Source: Levilactobacillus paucivorans (lineage in GTDB: Bacteria; Bacillota; Bacilli; Lactobacillales; Lactobacillaceae). From it: a stretch of DNA of 64,000 nt. Both the position numbers and the translations under genes were made by a program. The stretch lies in NCBI RefSeq assembly GCF_001437125.1, contig NZ_JQCA01000043.1, positions 62,001 through 126,000 on the forward strand, written 5' to 3'. Below the pieces are notes generated by a model. The model did not search any database. It was given only the letters and a program-made list of their open reading frames with translations, and was not told the origin of the DNA. How positions within the stretch are numbered: the stretch's first letter is position 1; the number at the start of each line of letters is the position of its first letter. This document shows, piece after piece, positions 10,777 through 18,765 of the stretch.

Positions 10777-13543
10777 GATTGTCATCCTCCTGTACATACT
10801 TAAGTCCTAGTTTTGAAGAATACGTTAGGTGCCAGCCTTCAAAGGTTACTGAGAGGTCCTTGTCTAACGGCAATACTAGCGATCCCTTGAGCCAGACATC
10901 ACTTTGCCAGCCTAAAAAGTAGCGGCTGGTTAGCGTCTCGAGAGCCTTAATCGCCTTATCAACCTTATCAGGACTTGGTGTAATCACAAACGGAAGCCGA
11001 ATAATTTGCTGAGCGATCTCTTTTGAATGAACATCTGTCAGAGGTCGACCATCCAGTAAGAAATTTCCTTCCTCCGTGTGCTGAACCAAAATAACTTCCA
11101 AGGTTTCTTTGATATCACGAACAGCTGCACTGGCCTGTTGATCATCATTACCAGTATTGCCCAGATCGCGACTCAGCCAGCCATGAATTGTGGCTCCAAC
11201 TTTGAGTTTCGGTGCCCCCACTTGAAAACGATGAGCTTTTCCTTTTTCATTCTCAAGATCTTTTTTGAACTTAGCTTTAGCCTCATCGATATCTGCAATT
11301 TCACTATCCGTCTTGGGGTCGTAAACCTCCTGGACTAGTGGTGAAATGTCGTTTGGTAAGGTGATCTCATCCTTTAAAAAGTGATCCGTCTTCATGAGGA
11401 GGTACTGACCATAAACAGTCCCACTGCCGGACTCATATTCATTTGTTCCTTCAATCCCCATGACAAACAGTTGTGGACTTTGTAGTGCCGCGGGTCGCTC
11501 AATTTGGTGTCGATGAAGCCGTCCAGCCCGTTGAAGGATCAAATCCATTGGCGCGATATCCGTATACATAACATCGAAATCAATGTCCAGTGATTGTTCT
11601 AGAACCTGCGTTCCAATCACGATCATTTTATCTGGACGTATGCCTTTTCCACCGATTGCATCCTGTATTTTAGTTTCCTGCACCGACCGATCATTAGCCA
11701 GAAATGCTGAATGCATCACCATCAATTGAATATCAGGTGGCACTAATTGCGCCAGTCTCTGCGCCCGTTTAACTGTGTTAACAATAATTCCTGCAACACC
11801 GCCATCACTAATCTTATGTACTGCGTGAGCAATGAGATCCTCGTCTAGAAGATCCAACCGCTTAACTTGGATGTGAGCTGGTTGCTGGTCACTTTTACCT
11901 AGAAATGATGTCGTCTGTTTGATCTGACGACCATCCAAAATGCTTAGTAATGGATAGGCCTGTGTCTCTTTCCAGCCTTCCGGTACAACCAATTTCCGAA
12001 CATACTTTTTCCCATACTTCCCAAGTAGATAGGCCTCTAGAAGTGCATTGCGTTTTGCTTTCGGCAAGGTCGCTGACAGAATGACGATGGGCACATGGTA
12101 AGCCCCTAGCCAATTGACTGCCTTATACAAGTATTGATTCATATAGGCATCATAGGCATGGACCTCATCAATCACGACCACTTTGCCACTAAAACCCAGG
12201 TGTCGTAAGAACAGGTGCTTTTGTTTCAGCCCCATTAGCAAGAGATTATCAATTGTGCCAACCGTGAACTTCGATAGAATAGACTTTTTGCCAGAAAACC
12301 AACTATTAACCACAACATCCCCATGGCCATCTGCCTCACCATAGACGTTTGAAGCATCTGGAAGGCTTCGATATGTTTTGTTAAATTGTGCCTTACTGTG
12401 CATCAGCTTGATTTCAAACTTTTCATCTTGAAGCTCAGCTAAAAATTTTAACCATTTATTAACTCGGTTAAACATCGCGTTGGTTGTTGCTTGAGTCGGT
12501 AGTCCCATGAACAGGCCATCGCTCCCTGTCATATACGCCAATTGTTCGACAGCAAGTAACGCAATCTCAGTCTTTCCCCGTCCCATTGGTGCCTCAACGA
12601 TCACCATACCCGGATCGAGTGCTTTTCCAATTGCCTGACTCATGGACCTCTGTACGGGGCGTGGCTTGAATTTCCAACGATCCATATAGACCTGATTCAG
12701 ATCGTTTAGTTCAATTCGTTGTGGTTGCCACTCCCCACCGATGGACCAGTTCCCCATAGCTCGTCTAAAGCGTGAACTCACATCAATATCTTGATATGCC
12801 TGGTCCAACGGAATCAGTGGAAAAAGCGGCTTTTCCTGTTGATAATCTAGATATTCACTTGATGCCAGCCAATCAGCCATAATCAACAAGCCTTCTAAGA
12901 CAACGGCCTGCGGTTGCGTAATATCAGGAATGTCCGCCACTTCTTGATAGCCTGAAGTGATCAGCCCATACTCGAATAACTCTTTCTGCGCAGCTTTCCA
13001 TGGTTCCTGAACCTTAGGGTCGACATCATCTTGATAGAAGTTTGCTGTGTAATCGTCAATTTGGTTCTCTGGTGCTTCTTTAGCCGGCTTCCCGTGATGG
13101 CCACCAATGATAGCCCCGATGGACTCAGGGACGCCAAGGCCTTCAATAATAGCCTCACCAGCTAGGGCGTGAGGAGACTGACTTGCAGAAGCAAGTACGA
13201 CTTCCTCTAGTCCTCGAAATCCACCTTGAGCCAGCCGAGATCTAAGATCCTCCTCCAACGAATCGTCGTGATCATAGGATTTCTTAGTTTGAAAGGCTGC
13301 GGTGCCTTTACCGATATCATGTATAAAACCTACAAATTTAACCAGTCTCTGTGTCTCTTCCTCTGACAATCGTCCCGTCAATAACCGCTGCTGGTCTGGG
13401 CTCAACCAGTTAGCAAATAAATAGTTAATCGTGTTCTGTGTGTCGATTAAATGCACAATCAAGGGCAACCAGGATTGATGCCCGTCCTCAGTACGTTTCT
13501 TAGCCCAAAGTACCGATGTTCGATCAGATATCTTTATCGCCAT
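10766..13543 (-). CDS. cas3: Cas3 HD nuclease-helicase
   Basis: This 925-residue protein is the effector nuclease-helicase recruited by Cascade. The N-terminal HD domain has H31, H75-D76 with K79 (FIHDIGKG) and H149-H150 (GGHHGK). The superfamily 2 helicase part has Walker A APMGRGKT (318-325), Walker B DEVH (459-462), ILSATLP (motif III) and LDIDFDVMYTD...QRAGRLHRH (motif VI). All catalytic signatures look intact. It is the first gene of the cas operon, with an AGAGGATG ribosome binding site and a candidate promoter at 13627-13655. Confidence 0.97.
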   Translation of the reverse strand: MAIKISDRTSVLWAKKRTEDGHQSWLPLIVHLIDTQNTINYLFANWLSPDQQRLLTGRLSEEETQRLVKFVGFIHDIGKGTAAFQTKKSYDHDDSLEEDLRSRLAQGGFRGLEEVVLASASQSPHALAGEAIIEGLGVPESIGAIIGGHHGKPAKEAPENQIDDYTANFYQDDVDPKVQEPWKAAQKELFEYGLITSGYQEVADIPDITQPQAVVLEGLLIMADWLASSEYLDYQQEKPLFPLIPLDQAYQDIDVSSRFRRAMGNWSIGGEWQPQRIELNDLNQVYMDRWKFKPRPVQRSMSQAIGKALDPGMVIVEAPMGRGKTEIALLAVEQLAYMTGSDGLFMGLPTQATTNAMFNRVNKWLKFLAELQDEKFEIKLMHSKAQFNKTYRSLPDASNVYGEADGHGDVVVNSWFSGKKSILSKFTVGTIDNLLLMGLKQKHLFLRHLGFSGKVVVIDEVHAYDAYMNQYLYKAVNWLGAYHVPIVILSATLPKAKRNALLEAYLLGKYGKKYVRKLVVPEGWKETQAYPLLSILDGRQIKQTTSFLGKSDQQPAHIQVKRLDLLDEDLIAHAVHKISDGGVAGIIVNTVKRAQRLAQLVPPDIQLMVMHSAFLANDRSVQETKIQDAIGGKGIRPDKMIVIGTQVLEQSLDIDFDVMYTDIAPMDLILQRAGRLHRHQIERPAALQSPQLFVMGIEGTNEYESGSGTVYGQYLLMKTDHFLKDEITLPNDISPLVQEVYDPKTDSEIADIDEAKAKFKKDLENEKGKAHRFQVGAPKLKVGATIHGWLSRDLGNTGNDDQQASAAVRDIKETLEVILVQHTEEGNFLLDGRPLTDVHSKEIAQQIIRLPFVITPSPDKVDKAIKALETLTSRYFLGWQSDVWLKGSLVLPLDKDLSVTFEGWHLTYSSKLGLKYVQEDDNRGQ

Positions 13544-13591
13544 ATGTACATCCTCTTAACTATTTCTTTTTAACGATTGTAGGCCGTTCAA

Positions 13592-13668
13592 TAAGACGTC
13601 GAAAGCCTGATGCCATCGTATCTTTGAAGATACAGATAAAGACGGTTTAAGTCAATATAGACGTCTTA
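13592..13668 (-). promoter_or_regulatory. Candidate cas operon promoter within nested inverted repeats
   Basis: On the minus strand TTGACT (13650-13655) and TATCTT (13627-13632) are separated by 17 bases. The -10 lies inside a perfect palindrome GTATCT-TTGA-AGATAC (13618-13633). A second perfect 9-base inverted repeat, TAAGACGTC (13592-13600) and GACGTCTTA (13660-13668), brackets the whole promoter. The layout suggests regulator binding, but the regulator is unknown. Confidence 0.5.
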
Positions 13669-13964
13669 CGAAATAATAAGTAGTGTTTTCTAATTATTTT
13701 AATATCGAAATTTGTAGCCTTAAACCCAGTATTATCAACCACTGTAGGCATGTGCACTCATTTTATCATATCTAGAGATACCCGGTTGAGCATTCTCACA
13801 CCTTAAACAGTAGCGGCACCTTTCTAGATATTTAGCGTACCAACTAACCTAGCTTCTATTTCTACACATTTCTGTTTAGAAACATCTCTCACTTAATGAA
13901 TAAATACTCTTAAGCTTTTCCACATATGTGAGTAACTCTCTTGTGACTCGAAAGGGATCGTAAA

Positions 13965-14358
13965 AAATCATCCCTACATACGTGGGGAGTGCTCACTGGC
14001 CACCATTCGGTACTGGAAGTTCATGGGATCATCCCCACATACGTGGGGAGTACCAAAGATCGAAGAAGGATAATCGTTTTTTGTGAGGATCATCCCCACA
14101 TACGTGGGGAGTACCGATCAGTTAGATCTGAGCGATGAGGACAAGCGGGATCATCCCCACATACGTGGGGAGTACCAGACTATATTGATGAAGCGCCATT
14201 TAAGATGAGGATCATCCCCACATACGTGGGGAGTACCCTTTTCTGCATGCTCGATCCCCATCGCCTCGAGGATCATCCCCACATACGTGGGGAGTACCCA
14301 TTCTAGTAATAGGCGATCACTATTGGCATAGGATCATCCCCACATACGTGGGGAGTAC
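13965..14358 (-). CRISPR. CRISPR array 2, type I-E, 7 repeats and 6 spacers
   Basis: Repeats start at 13965, 14026, 14087, 14148, 14209, 14270 and 14331, with 33-base spacers throughout and the same 28-base consensus as array 1. The repeat at 13965 is degenerate, so the leader is again on the right. A further decayed repeat-like stretch (CCACATATGTG then AGTAAC, about 13919-13936) lies at roughly one repeat unit beyond. Transcription on the minus strand points at cas3, with no clear terminator in between. Confidence 0.97.
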
Positions 14359-14480
14359 ACTAAAGAATCCCTGCTACACCAACGTTTCAATTTTCTGAAA
14401 CAGTCCGTTTTGTTTAGTTTGCATCTCAACCTTTACTTGCTTTTTTAAGCATACCTTAGCGATAACTCTCCAACAATAAT
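14359..14480 (-). promoter_or_regulatory. Leader of CRISPR array 2
   Basis: The flank starts ACTAAAGAA, identical to the flank of array 1. Patchy similarity to the region 4146-4240 continues (TCAATTTTC versus TCAAATTTTC; GTTTAGTTTG versus ATTCAGTTTG), including bases that are cas2 coding sequence in array 1. It should hold the array promoter and integration signals. Confidence 0.6.
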
Positions 14481-14835
14481 TGATTTGGTCCTTCACCCTA
14501 GAATCGATCGTATAGGATTAGTCTCTAAATACGCGAGCAATACACACCTTAAATTTCCTGATTTAATCCCTACATGGTTTTTCAAACGAAATACTCTAGA
14601 CAAATAACATATGTCCATCCTTTTTCACCCAAATCCCATAAGCTCATTTAACAACGGCTTCCTGCCAACACCCATCTCCCCCACTCTCTATTCACCCCCA
14701 AAATATGATATAATCACCGCTGAAAGTAAATTCAAAATGGTCCATTCGCCGTCAAAACGGATGCCCCATTTATCGAGGTTTACCAGGCGCCTAATGCCCA
14801 AATGACGCTAAAAAAACTAAATTAGGAGCCCTACC
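14481..14835. promoter_or_regulatory. Gene-free stretch with promoter of the DUF2075 gene
   Basis: No gene is supported here. An extended -10 element TGATATAAT lies at 14706-14714 on the plus strand, about 120 bases before the next start codon. No good -35 is visible, which is usual for extended -10 promoters. Confidence 0.45.
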
Positions 14836-15999
14836 ATGAATGAAATTCTAAAAGCCCAATTCTTCGTCGATGACCTTTCCGACGACCAGAAACGGGTCAT
14901 CACCAACATCAACGACTACATCAAGCAAGGCCTGCAAGGCAACACCTCTTCCGTCGCCATTATCGAAGGTGCTGCAGGAACTGGGAAGTCGGTTGTCCTG
15001 ATGGAACTAGTTCGCCAATACATGACTGACAAGCGCTACAAGACCTCGCTGGTGGTTAACCACCCCGAATTGTACAAGGCTTACCAGGATATTGCCGAAT
15101 CAATTCCCAACATGAAGGTCAACTCGATTCGCCGGCCAACGTCGCTGATTAACTACGCGCAAAAGAACCACAAGAAGTACGACATCATTTTCGTCGACGA
15201 AGCGCACCTGCTCTATTCGAAGTCAGAACCCTACGCCCATTACCGCGGGCAGAACCAACTAACCGACCTAATGGCTTTGGCTAAGGTTGTCGTCGTGGTT
15301 TACGACTTCGATCAGGTCTTCCAATCCAAGATGTATTGGGACAAGGATCTCCTATTTAGGACGATTGGCTCTCATCCTCACAAATCGTTCACCATGAACT
15401 TCCAGTACCGGATGGTGGCCAGTGACGAACAAGTGGCCTGGATGGACGATCTGACCGCTGAAAAGCCACTGAAGCCCTTCCCCGAAAACAGTGACTTTGA
15501 CTTCAAGATGTTTGCTACCGCTGGCGCGATGTTCGACACCATCAAGAAGCGCAACAAAGAGGTCGGCATGAGTCGGATGGTTGCCACCTCAGGCTTTCCG
15601 CGGATCGACGGCCGCCACAACGTTGAAATGGACACCTTCAACCTGCCATGGGACGAATGGGACCCGCAACGGACCCACTGGGCCAAGCGGGAAGGCTCCA
15701 TTACCCAAGTCGGTACCATCTACACGCTTCAAGGTTTCGACTTGAACTATGTCGGCATGATCATCGGGCCTTCATTTGGCTACGACCCACAGACGGACAC
15801 CATGACCATCATCCCCGAGAAGTACTCCCACAAGGAGATCTTCAAGAAGCGTAAGGATATGAAATTTACACAGGACGAGTACCGCACGTTCATCGCCAAC
15901 GTCTTGAACGTTCTGATGAAGCGGGGAAAGTACGGCCTGTACCTGACGGCCTACGACGACGCGCTTCGGAAACGCCTGTTAGAAATCACTAAAAAGTAA
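14836..15999 (+). CDS. DUF2075 P-loop ATPase (Schlafen/helicase-like)
   Basis: The 387-residue protein has a Walker A GAAGTGKS (45-52) and a Walker B with DEAH (121-124, in IIFVDEAHLLYSK), followed by VVVVYDFDQVFQS. These match the DUF2075 family of superfamily 1-like NTPases, thought to act on nucleic acid but without a settled substrate. There are no membrane segments or signal peptide, so it is cytoplasmic. The start follows an AGGAG site. It stands alone beside CRISPR array 2 on the opposite strand. A role in CRISPR immunity is not supported by sequence; adjacency may be chance. Confidence 0.85.
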   Translation: MNEILKAQFFVDDLSDDQKRVITNINDYIKQGLQGNTSSVAIIEGAAGTGKSVVLMELVRQYMTDKRYKTSLVVNHPELYKAYQDIAESIPNMKVNSIRRPTSLINYAQKNHKKYDIIFVDEAHLLYSKSEPYAHYRGQNQLTDLMALAKVVVVVYDFDQVFQSKMYWDKDLLFRTIGSHPHKSFTMNFQYRMVASDEQVAWMDDLTAEKPLKPFPENSDFDFKMFATAGAMFDTIKKRNKEVGMSRMVATSGFPRIDGRHNVEMDTFNLPWDEWDPQRTHWAKREGSITQVGTIYTLQGFDLNYVGMIIGPSFGYDPQTDTMTIIPEKYSHKEIFKKRKDMKFTQDEYRTFIANVLNVLMKRGKYGLYLTAYDDALRKRLLEITKK

Positions 16000-16008
16000 C
16001 CTAATCAT

Positions 16009-16058
16009 AAAAGACACCACGACTGACTTCCCCAAGGAAGCCGATCGTGGTGTCTTTT
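16009..16058 (+). terminator. Terminator after the DUF2075 gene
   Basis: AAAAGACACCACGA pairs with TCGTGGTGTCTTTT around an inner hairpin. It can serve both strands. Confidence 0.85.
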
Positions 16059-16060
16059 AA

Positions 16061-16076
16061 TGTTTCACATGAAACA
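16061..16076. other. parS-like site 1
   Basis: TGTTTCACATGAAACA differs at one position from the palindromic parS core TGTTTCACGTGAAACA recognised by ParB/Spo0J. It is intergenic, directly after a terminator. The same 16-mer recurs at 19377 and, inverted, at 48672. Confidence 0.75.
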
Positions 16077-16132
16077 TTCTCGCAATTTAATTTTGTCAAA
16101 ACAGCCCTAAAATACAAAAAAGTTATCCCCAT

Positions 16133-16297
16133 TCATTTATCCAAAACATTAAACACAATAAAGCCCGCAATCGCATAGCCCACAATCACCACCAATACCA
16201 CACTGGTCAGAATAACCAACCACCATTGCCGATGCCGAATCCCTGTGACGAGTCCAGCCGCCAACAATAGAATTACCACTAGCCCTACAAAAATCAT
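16133..16297 (-). CDS. Small two-helix membrane protein (54 residues)
   Basis: An ATG at 16297 follows a GGGGGAGA ribosome binding site by about seven bases. The 54-residue product reads as two transmembrane helices, MIFVGLVVILLLAAGLV and WWLVILTSVVLVVIVGYAIA, joined by a short basic loop (RHRQ). I do not recognise a family. The good ribosome binding site and strongly membrane-like composition make it likely real. It probably shares the bidirectional terminator at 16009-16058. Confidence 0.6.
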   Translation of the reverse strand: MIFVGLVVILLLAAGLVTGIRHRQWWLVILTSVVLVVIVGYAIAGFIVFNVLDK

Positions 16298-16452
16298 GAC
16301 ATCTCCCCCTCACTTGATCTTAGTTATCATTTATTATACACACTGCCACCCTAAGCGGTGTCCGCCACGACCGCTAGCAAAATGAGCCTTGACTGTAACA
16401 CAACGGCACAGTTTACACTAGGTCTATCAAACTTAACAAAGGAGATTGACTC

Positions 16453-16881
16453 ATGACAACTAAAGATAGCGAATTATCAAAATTAATTATTAATCTAGAA
16501 AAGAACGCCTTAGACAAATGGTTCCAAGGCGACACTTCCGGATACCTCAACCTGTGGTCCCAACAGGACTTCTCCTACTTCGACAGCTTCAAGCCCAAGC
16601 GAATCGACACCTACGCCGAAATTAAACAATTCGTTTTAGCCAATGTGGAAGGCAAGCTCTTCGCCGACACCTACGACTTCGAATCCCCACGCGTTCAGGC
16701 AACCGATGACATGGCGGTTCTGACGTATCAACTGTTTGCGAAGACCTCGCTGAACGACATGCGCTACAACTGTATTGAAGTTTTTCAGCGCGAAGGCACA
16801 ACCTGGAAGGTCATCCACTCAACCTGGTCCGTCATTCGGCCCATGGACACCACGTTTGATAATAGCAAGCCACTGGTTTAA
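16453..16881 (+). CDS. SnoaL-like/NTF2-fold protein
   Basis: The protein has 142 residues, starting at an ATG after AAAGGAGATTG. The pattern of an N-terminal helix with LDKWFQGDTSGYLNLWSQQDFSYFD, a central VTYQLFAKT-like strand, and a C-terminal WKVIHSTWSV strand fits the SnoaL/DUF4440 (NTF2-like) fold. Members include small enzymes and ligand-binding proteins; no catalytic assignment is possible here. It appears monocistronic with its own terminator. Confidence 0.7.
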   Translation: MTTKDSELSKLIINLEKNALDKWFQGDTSGYLNLWSQQDFSYFDSFKPKRIDTYAEIKQFVLANVEGKLFADTYDFESPRVQATDDMAVLTYQLFAKTSLNDMRYNCIEVFQREGTTWKVIHSTWSVIRPMDTTFDNSKPLV

Positions 16882-16899
16882 TAATTAAATTTAATTATT

Positions 16900-16932
16900 A
16901 AAAAGGATCTGGGAATTTCCCAGATCCTTTTT
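16900..16932 (+). terminator. Terminator after the SnoaL-like gene
   Basis: AAAAAGGATCTGGGA and TCCCAGATCCTTTTT form a near-perfect hairpin with a T-run on both strands. Confidence 0.9.
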
Positions 16933-16939
16933 ATCTCCA

Positions 16940-17055
16940 ATATAGCTGAAACGTGCGCCTAAAGGCAGCCGGCTCCGCTTAAACCTGATAACCAAACAAT
17001 CCAAGCCCGGGATTATTCGGTTATCAGCCTTAATGCTCACCGACTAACCGCCTTT
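16940..17055 (+). ncRNA. Structured intergenic element, copy A (possible small RNA)
   Basis: This stretch aligns without gaps over about 107 bases to 44591-44700 (copy B). Shared blocks are GAAACGTGC, AAGGCAG, GCTTAA, TTAATGCTCA and CTAA.CGCC. Between them each copy has a hairpin in the same place with a different sequence: here CTGATAACC pairs with GGTTATCAG. CGCC is followed by TTTTG, a weak U-tract on the plus strand. It lies convergent to the end of rarA. I do not recognise an RNA family. Confidence 0.45.
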
Positions 17056-17064
17056 TGTCCCACT

Positions 17065-18384
17065 CTACCCATGCTGTTCATGCCAAGCCTTGATCTGAGC
17101 CAACCGATCCTTAAATCGGCTTTCACGCCCTTCACTCGTCGGTAAATAATACTCATGACCTTCGACCGACGGCGGCATCGTCTTCATGGTTGTTAACTTA
17201 TCCTTGGCATAGTGTGCCAGCTCGTAATCCTTGCCATAGCCCAGGTCCTTCATCAGCTTCGTTGGGGCATTCCGGATTTGGAGCGGCACTGGGTCATTGG
17301 CCGTCTGCTTCACGTCCTTAGCCGCCGCTAAGCGGGCCTTATAGATGGCATTAGACTTGGGGGCCAACGACAGATAGGTCACGGATTCCACCAAATGGAT
17401 ATCACACTCCGGCATCCCTAGAAACTGGCAAGCCTGAAACACGTTAATCGCCACATTCAAGGCATTGGTGTCCGCCAACCCCACGTCCTCACTGGCAAAT
17501 CGAACCAGCCGACGGGCAATGTACAACGGGTCCTCGCCGCCTTCCAACATTCGGGAAAGCCAATAGATCGCCGCATCCGTGTCACTATTTCGCATGGACT
17601 TATGCAGTGCGGAGATAATGTTGTAGTGCTCCTCGCCGTTCTTATCGTAGAGTACGAATTTTTTAGTAATTAACTGGCTCAAATTGGCCATAGTGATCGT
17701 TGTGGTCTGATCAACCGGTTCGGCATTTAAGATCGCCATCTCCAGGGTATTCAGCGCCATGCGCGCATCCCCATCGGCAAAGTTCGCGATCGCGTCAATC
17801 TCATCCTCACCAATCTTGATGGTCTGTTTGCCATAACCGGCGGGATTCGTCAGGGCATTCTTCAGCAACTGAACAATATCCGCTTGCTTCAAAGTCTTCA
17901 GCACAAACACCTTACACCGCGAGAGCAAGGCCGAGTTGATTTCAAATGAGGGATTCTCGGTCGTAGCCCCGATGAGGATGATGCTGCCTCGCTCCACGTA
18001 CGGGAGAAAGGCGTCCTGTTGGGCTTTGTTAAACCGATGAATTTCGTCCACGAAGACCATCGTGCGCTGGCCAATCTCGCGATCCAGTTCGGCCTGCTTC
18101 ATAATCTTTTTAATCTTACTGATGCTGCTATCCACGGCGCTGAAGCTCAGGAAGCTTGACTGCGTCTTGCGCGCGATGATTTCGGCCAGAGTCGTCTTGC
18201 CCACACCCGGCGGACCCCAGAAAATCATCGACGAGACCTGATCATTTTCGATGATCTCACGTAAAATCTTCCCGGATCCTAACAAATGCTGCTGGCCCAC
18301 GAATTGGTCCAAGTCCTGCGGCCGAACTCGACTCGCCAAGGGCGTGTTCTCTGGTTGACTCGAGAATAACGATTCCTGTTTCAT
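17065..18384 (-). CDS. rarA: Replication-associated recombination ATPase RarA
   Basis: The 439-residue protein is a AAA+ ATPase of the RarA/MgsA family, related to clamp loaders, that acts at stalled replication forks. It shows SRVRPQDLDQFVGQQHLL, Walker A GPPGVGKT (57-64), Walker B DEIH (113-116) and sensor-type GATTENPSFEINSALLSRC. Length matches the family. The start follows a GGTGG site. It is transcribed alone on the minus strand, with structured element A beyond its stop codon. Confidence 0.95.
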   Translation of the reverse strand: MKQESLFSSQPENTPLASRVRPQDLDQFVGQQHLLGSGKILREIIENDQVSSMIFWGPPGVGKTTLAEIIARKTQSSFLSFSAVDSSISKIKKIMKQAELDREIGQRTMVFVDEIHRFNKAQQDAFLPYVERGSIILIGATTENPSFEINSALLSRCKVFVLKTLKQADIVQLLKNALTNPAGYGKQTIKIGEDEIDAIANFADGDARMALNTLEMAILNAEPVDQTTTITMANLSQLITKKFVLYDKNGEEHYNIISALHKSMRNSDTDAAIYWLSRMLEGGEDPLYIARRLVRFASEDVGLADTNALNVAINVFQACQFLGMPECDIHLVESVTYLSLAPKSNAIYKARLAAAKDVKQTANDPVPLQIRNAPTKLMKDLGYGKDYELAHYAKDKLTTMKTMPPSVEGHEYYLPTSEGRESRFKDRLAQIKAWHEQHG

Positions 18385-18477
18385 AAGCTGCCACCTACCT
18401 TCAGACTTTATTCATTGAAGGCTATCCTAAACTATAACGTTGCGTGACAGTCAACCCAAAAGCACTTCCACTTAAAA

Positions 18478-18541
18478 TGTCATATATAGTTGACACGTCA
18501 CACTCCAAGCGCTATGCTAATGATGTCAAATATATGTGACA
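18478..18541 (+). promoter_or_regulatory. Promoter with two operators for the Xre/membrane operon
   Basis: TTGACA (18490-18495) and TATGCT (18513-18518) are 17 bases apart. Two inverted repeats TGTCA-N8-TGACA lie at 18478-18495 (overlapping the -35) and 18524-18541 (just after the -10). Paired identical operators around a promoter are what one expects for autoregulation by the Xre repressor encoded next. Confidence 0.75.
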
Positions 18542-18573
18542 TACCAACCACCACTCACCTAGGAGGTGTCGAG

Positions 18574-18762
18574 TTGAATCGAGTCAAAGAATATCGGAAG
18601 CGCGCGGGGATGACGCAATTTCAACTCGCCCAGGCGATTGCGGTTGCGCGCCAAACCATTAATCTTGTCGAAAACGACAAGTATAATCCATCACTGGATC
18701 TCTGTATCCGTTTGGCCAAGGTCTTAAACACCGATTTAAATCATTTATTCTGGGAGGAATAG
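18574..18762 (+). CDS. Xre-family HTH regulator (YozG-like)
   Basis: I start this at TTG 18574, five bases after AGGAGGTG; an upstream in-frame ATG reads through the operators and has no ribosome binding site. The 62-residue product is a single helix-turn-helix domain (NRVKEYRKRAGMTQFQLAQ, then VARQTINLVENDKYNPSLDL) with the C-terminal HLFWEE of small regulators that pair with a membrane protein gene. It probably represses its own promoter through the two TGTCA-N8-TGACA sites. Confidence 0.85.
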   Translation: MNRVKEYRKRAGMTQFQLAQAIAVARQTINLVENDKYNPSLDLCIRLAKVLNTDLNHLFWEE

Positions 18763-18765
18763 CTC

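Noticed and set aside
14611-14805. A 64-codon plus-strand frame before the DUF2075 gene
   Set aside because: It overlaps the extended -10 promoter and has low-complexity Pro/Ser content.
16940-17055. Element A as 6S RNA, because 6S genes can lie near rarA
   Set aside because: It is too short, and I could not build the long closing stem with central bubble. A second copy next to oppA also argues against it.
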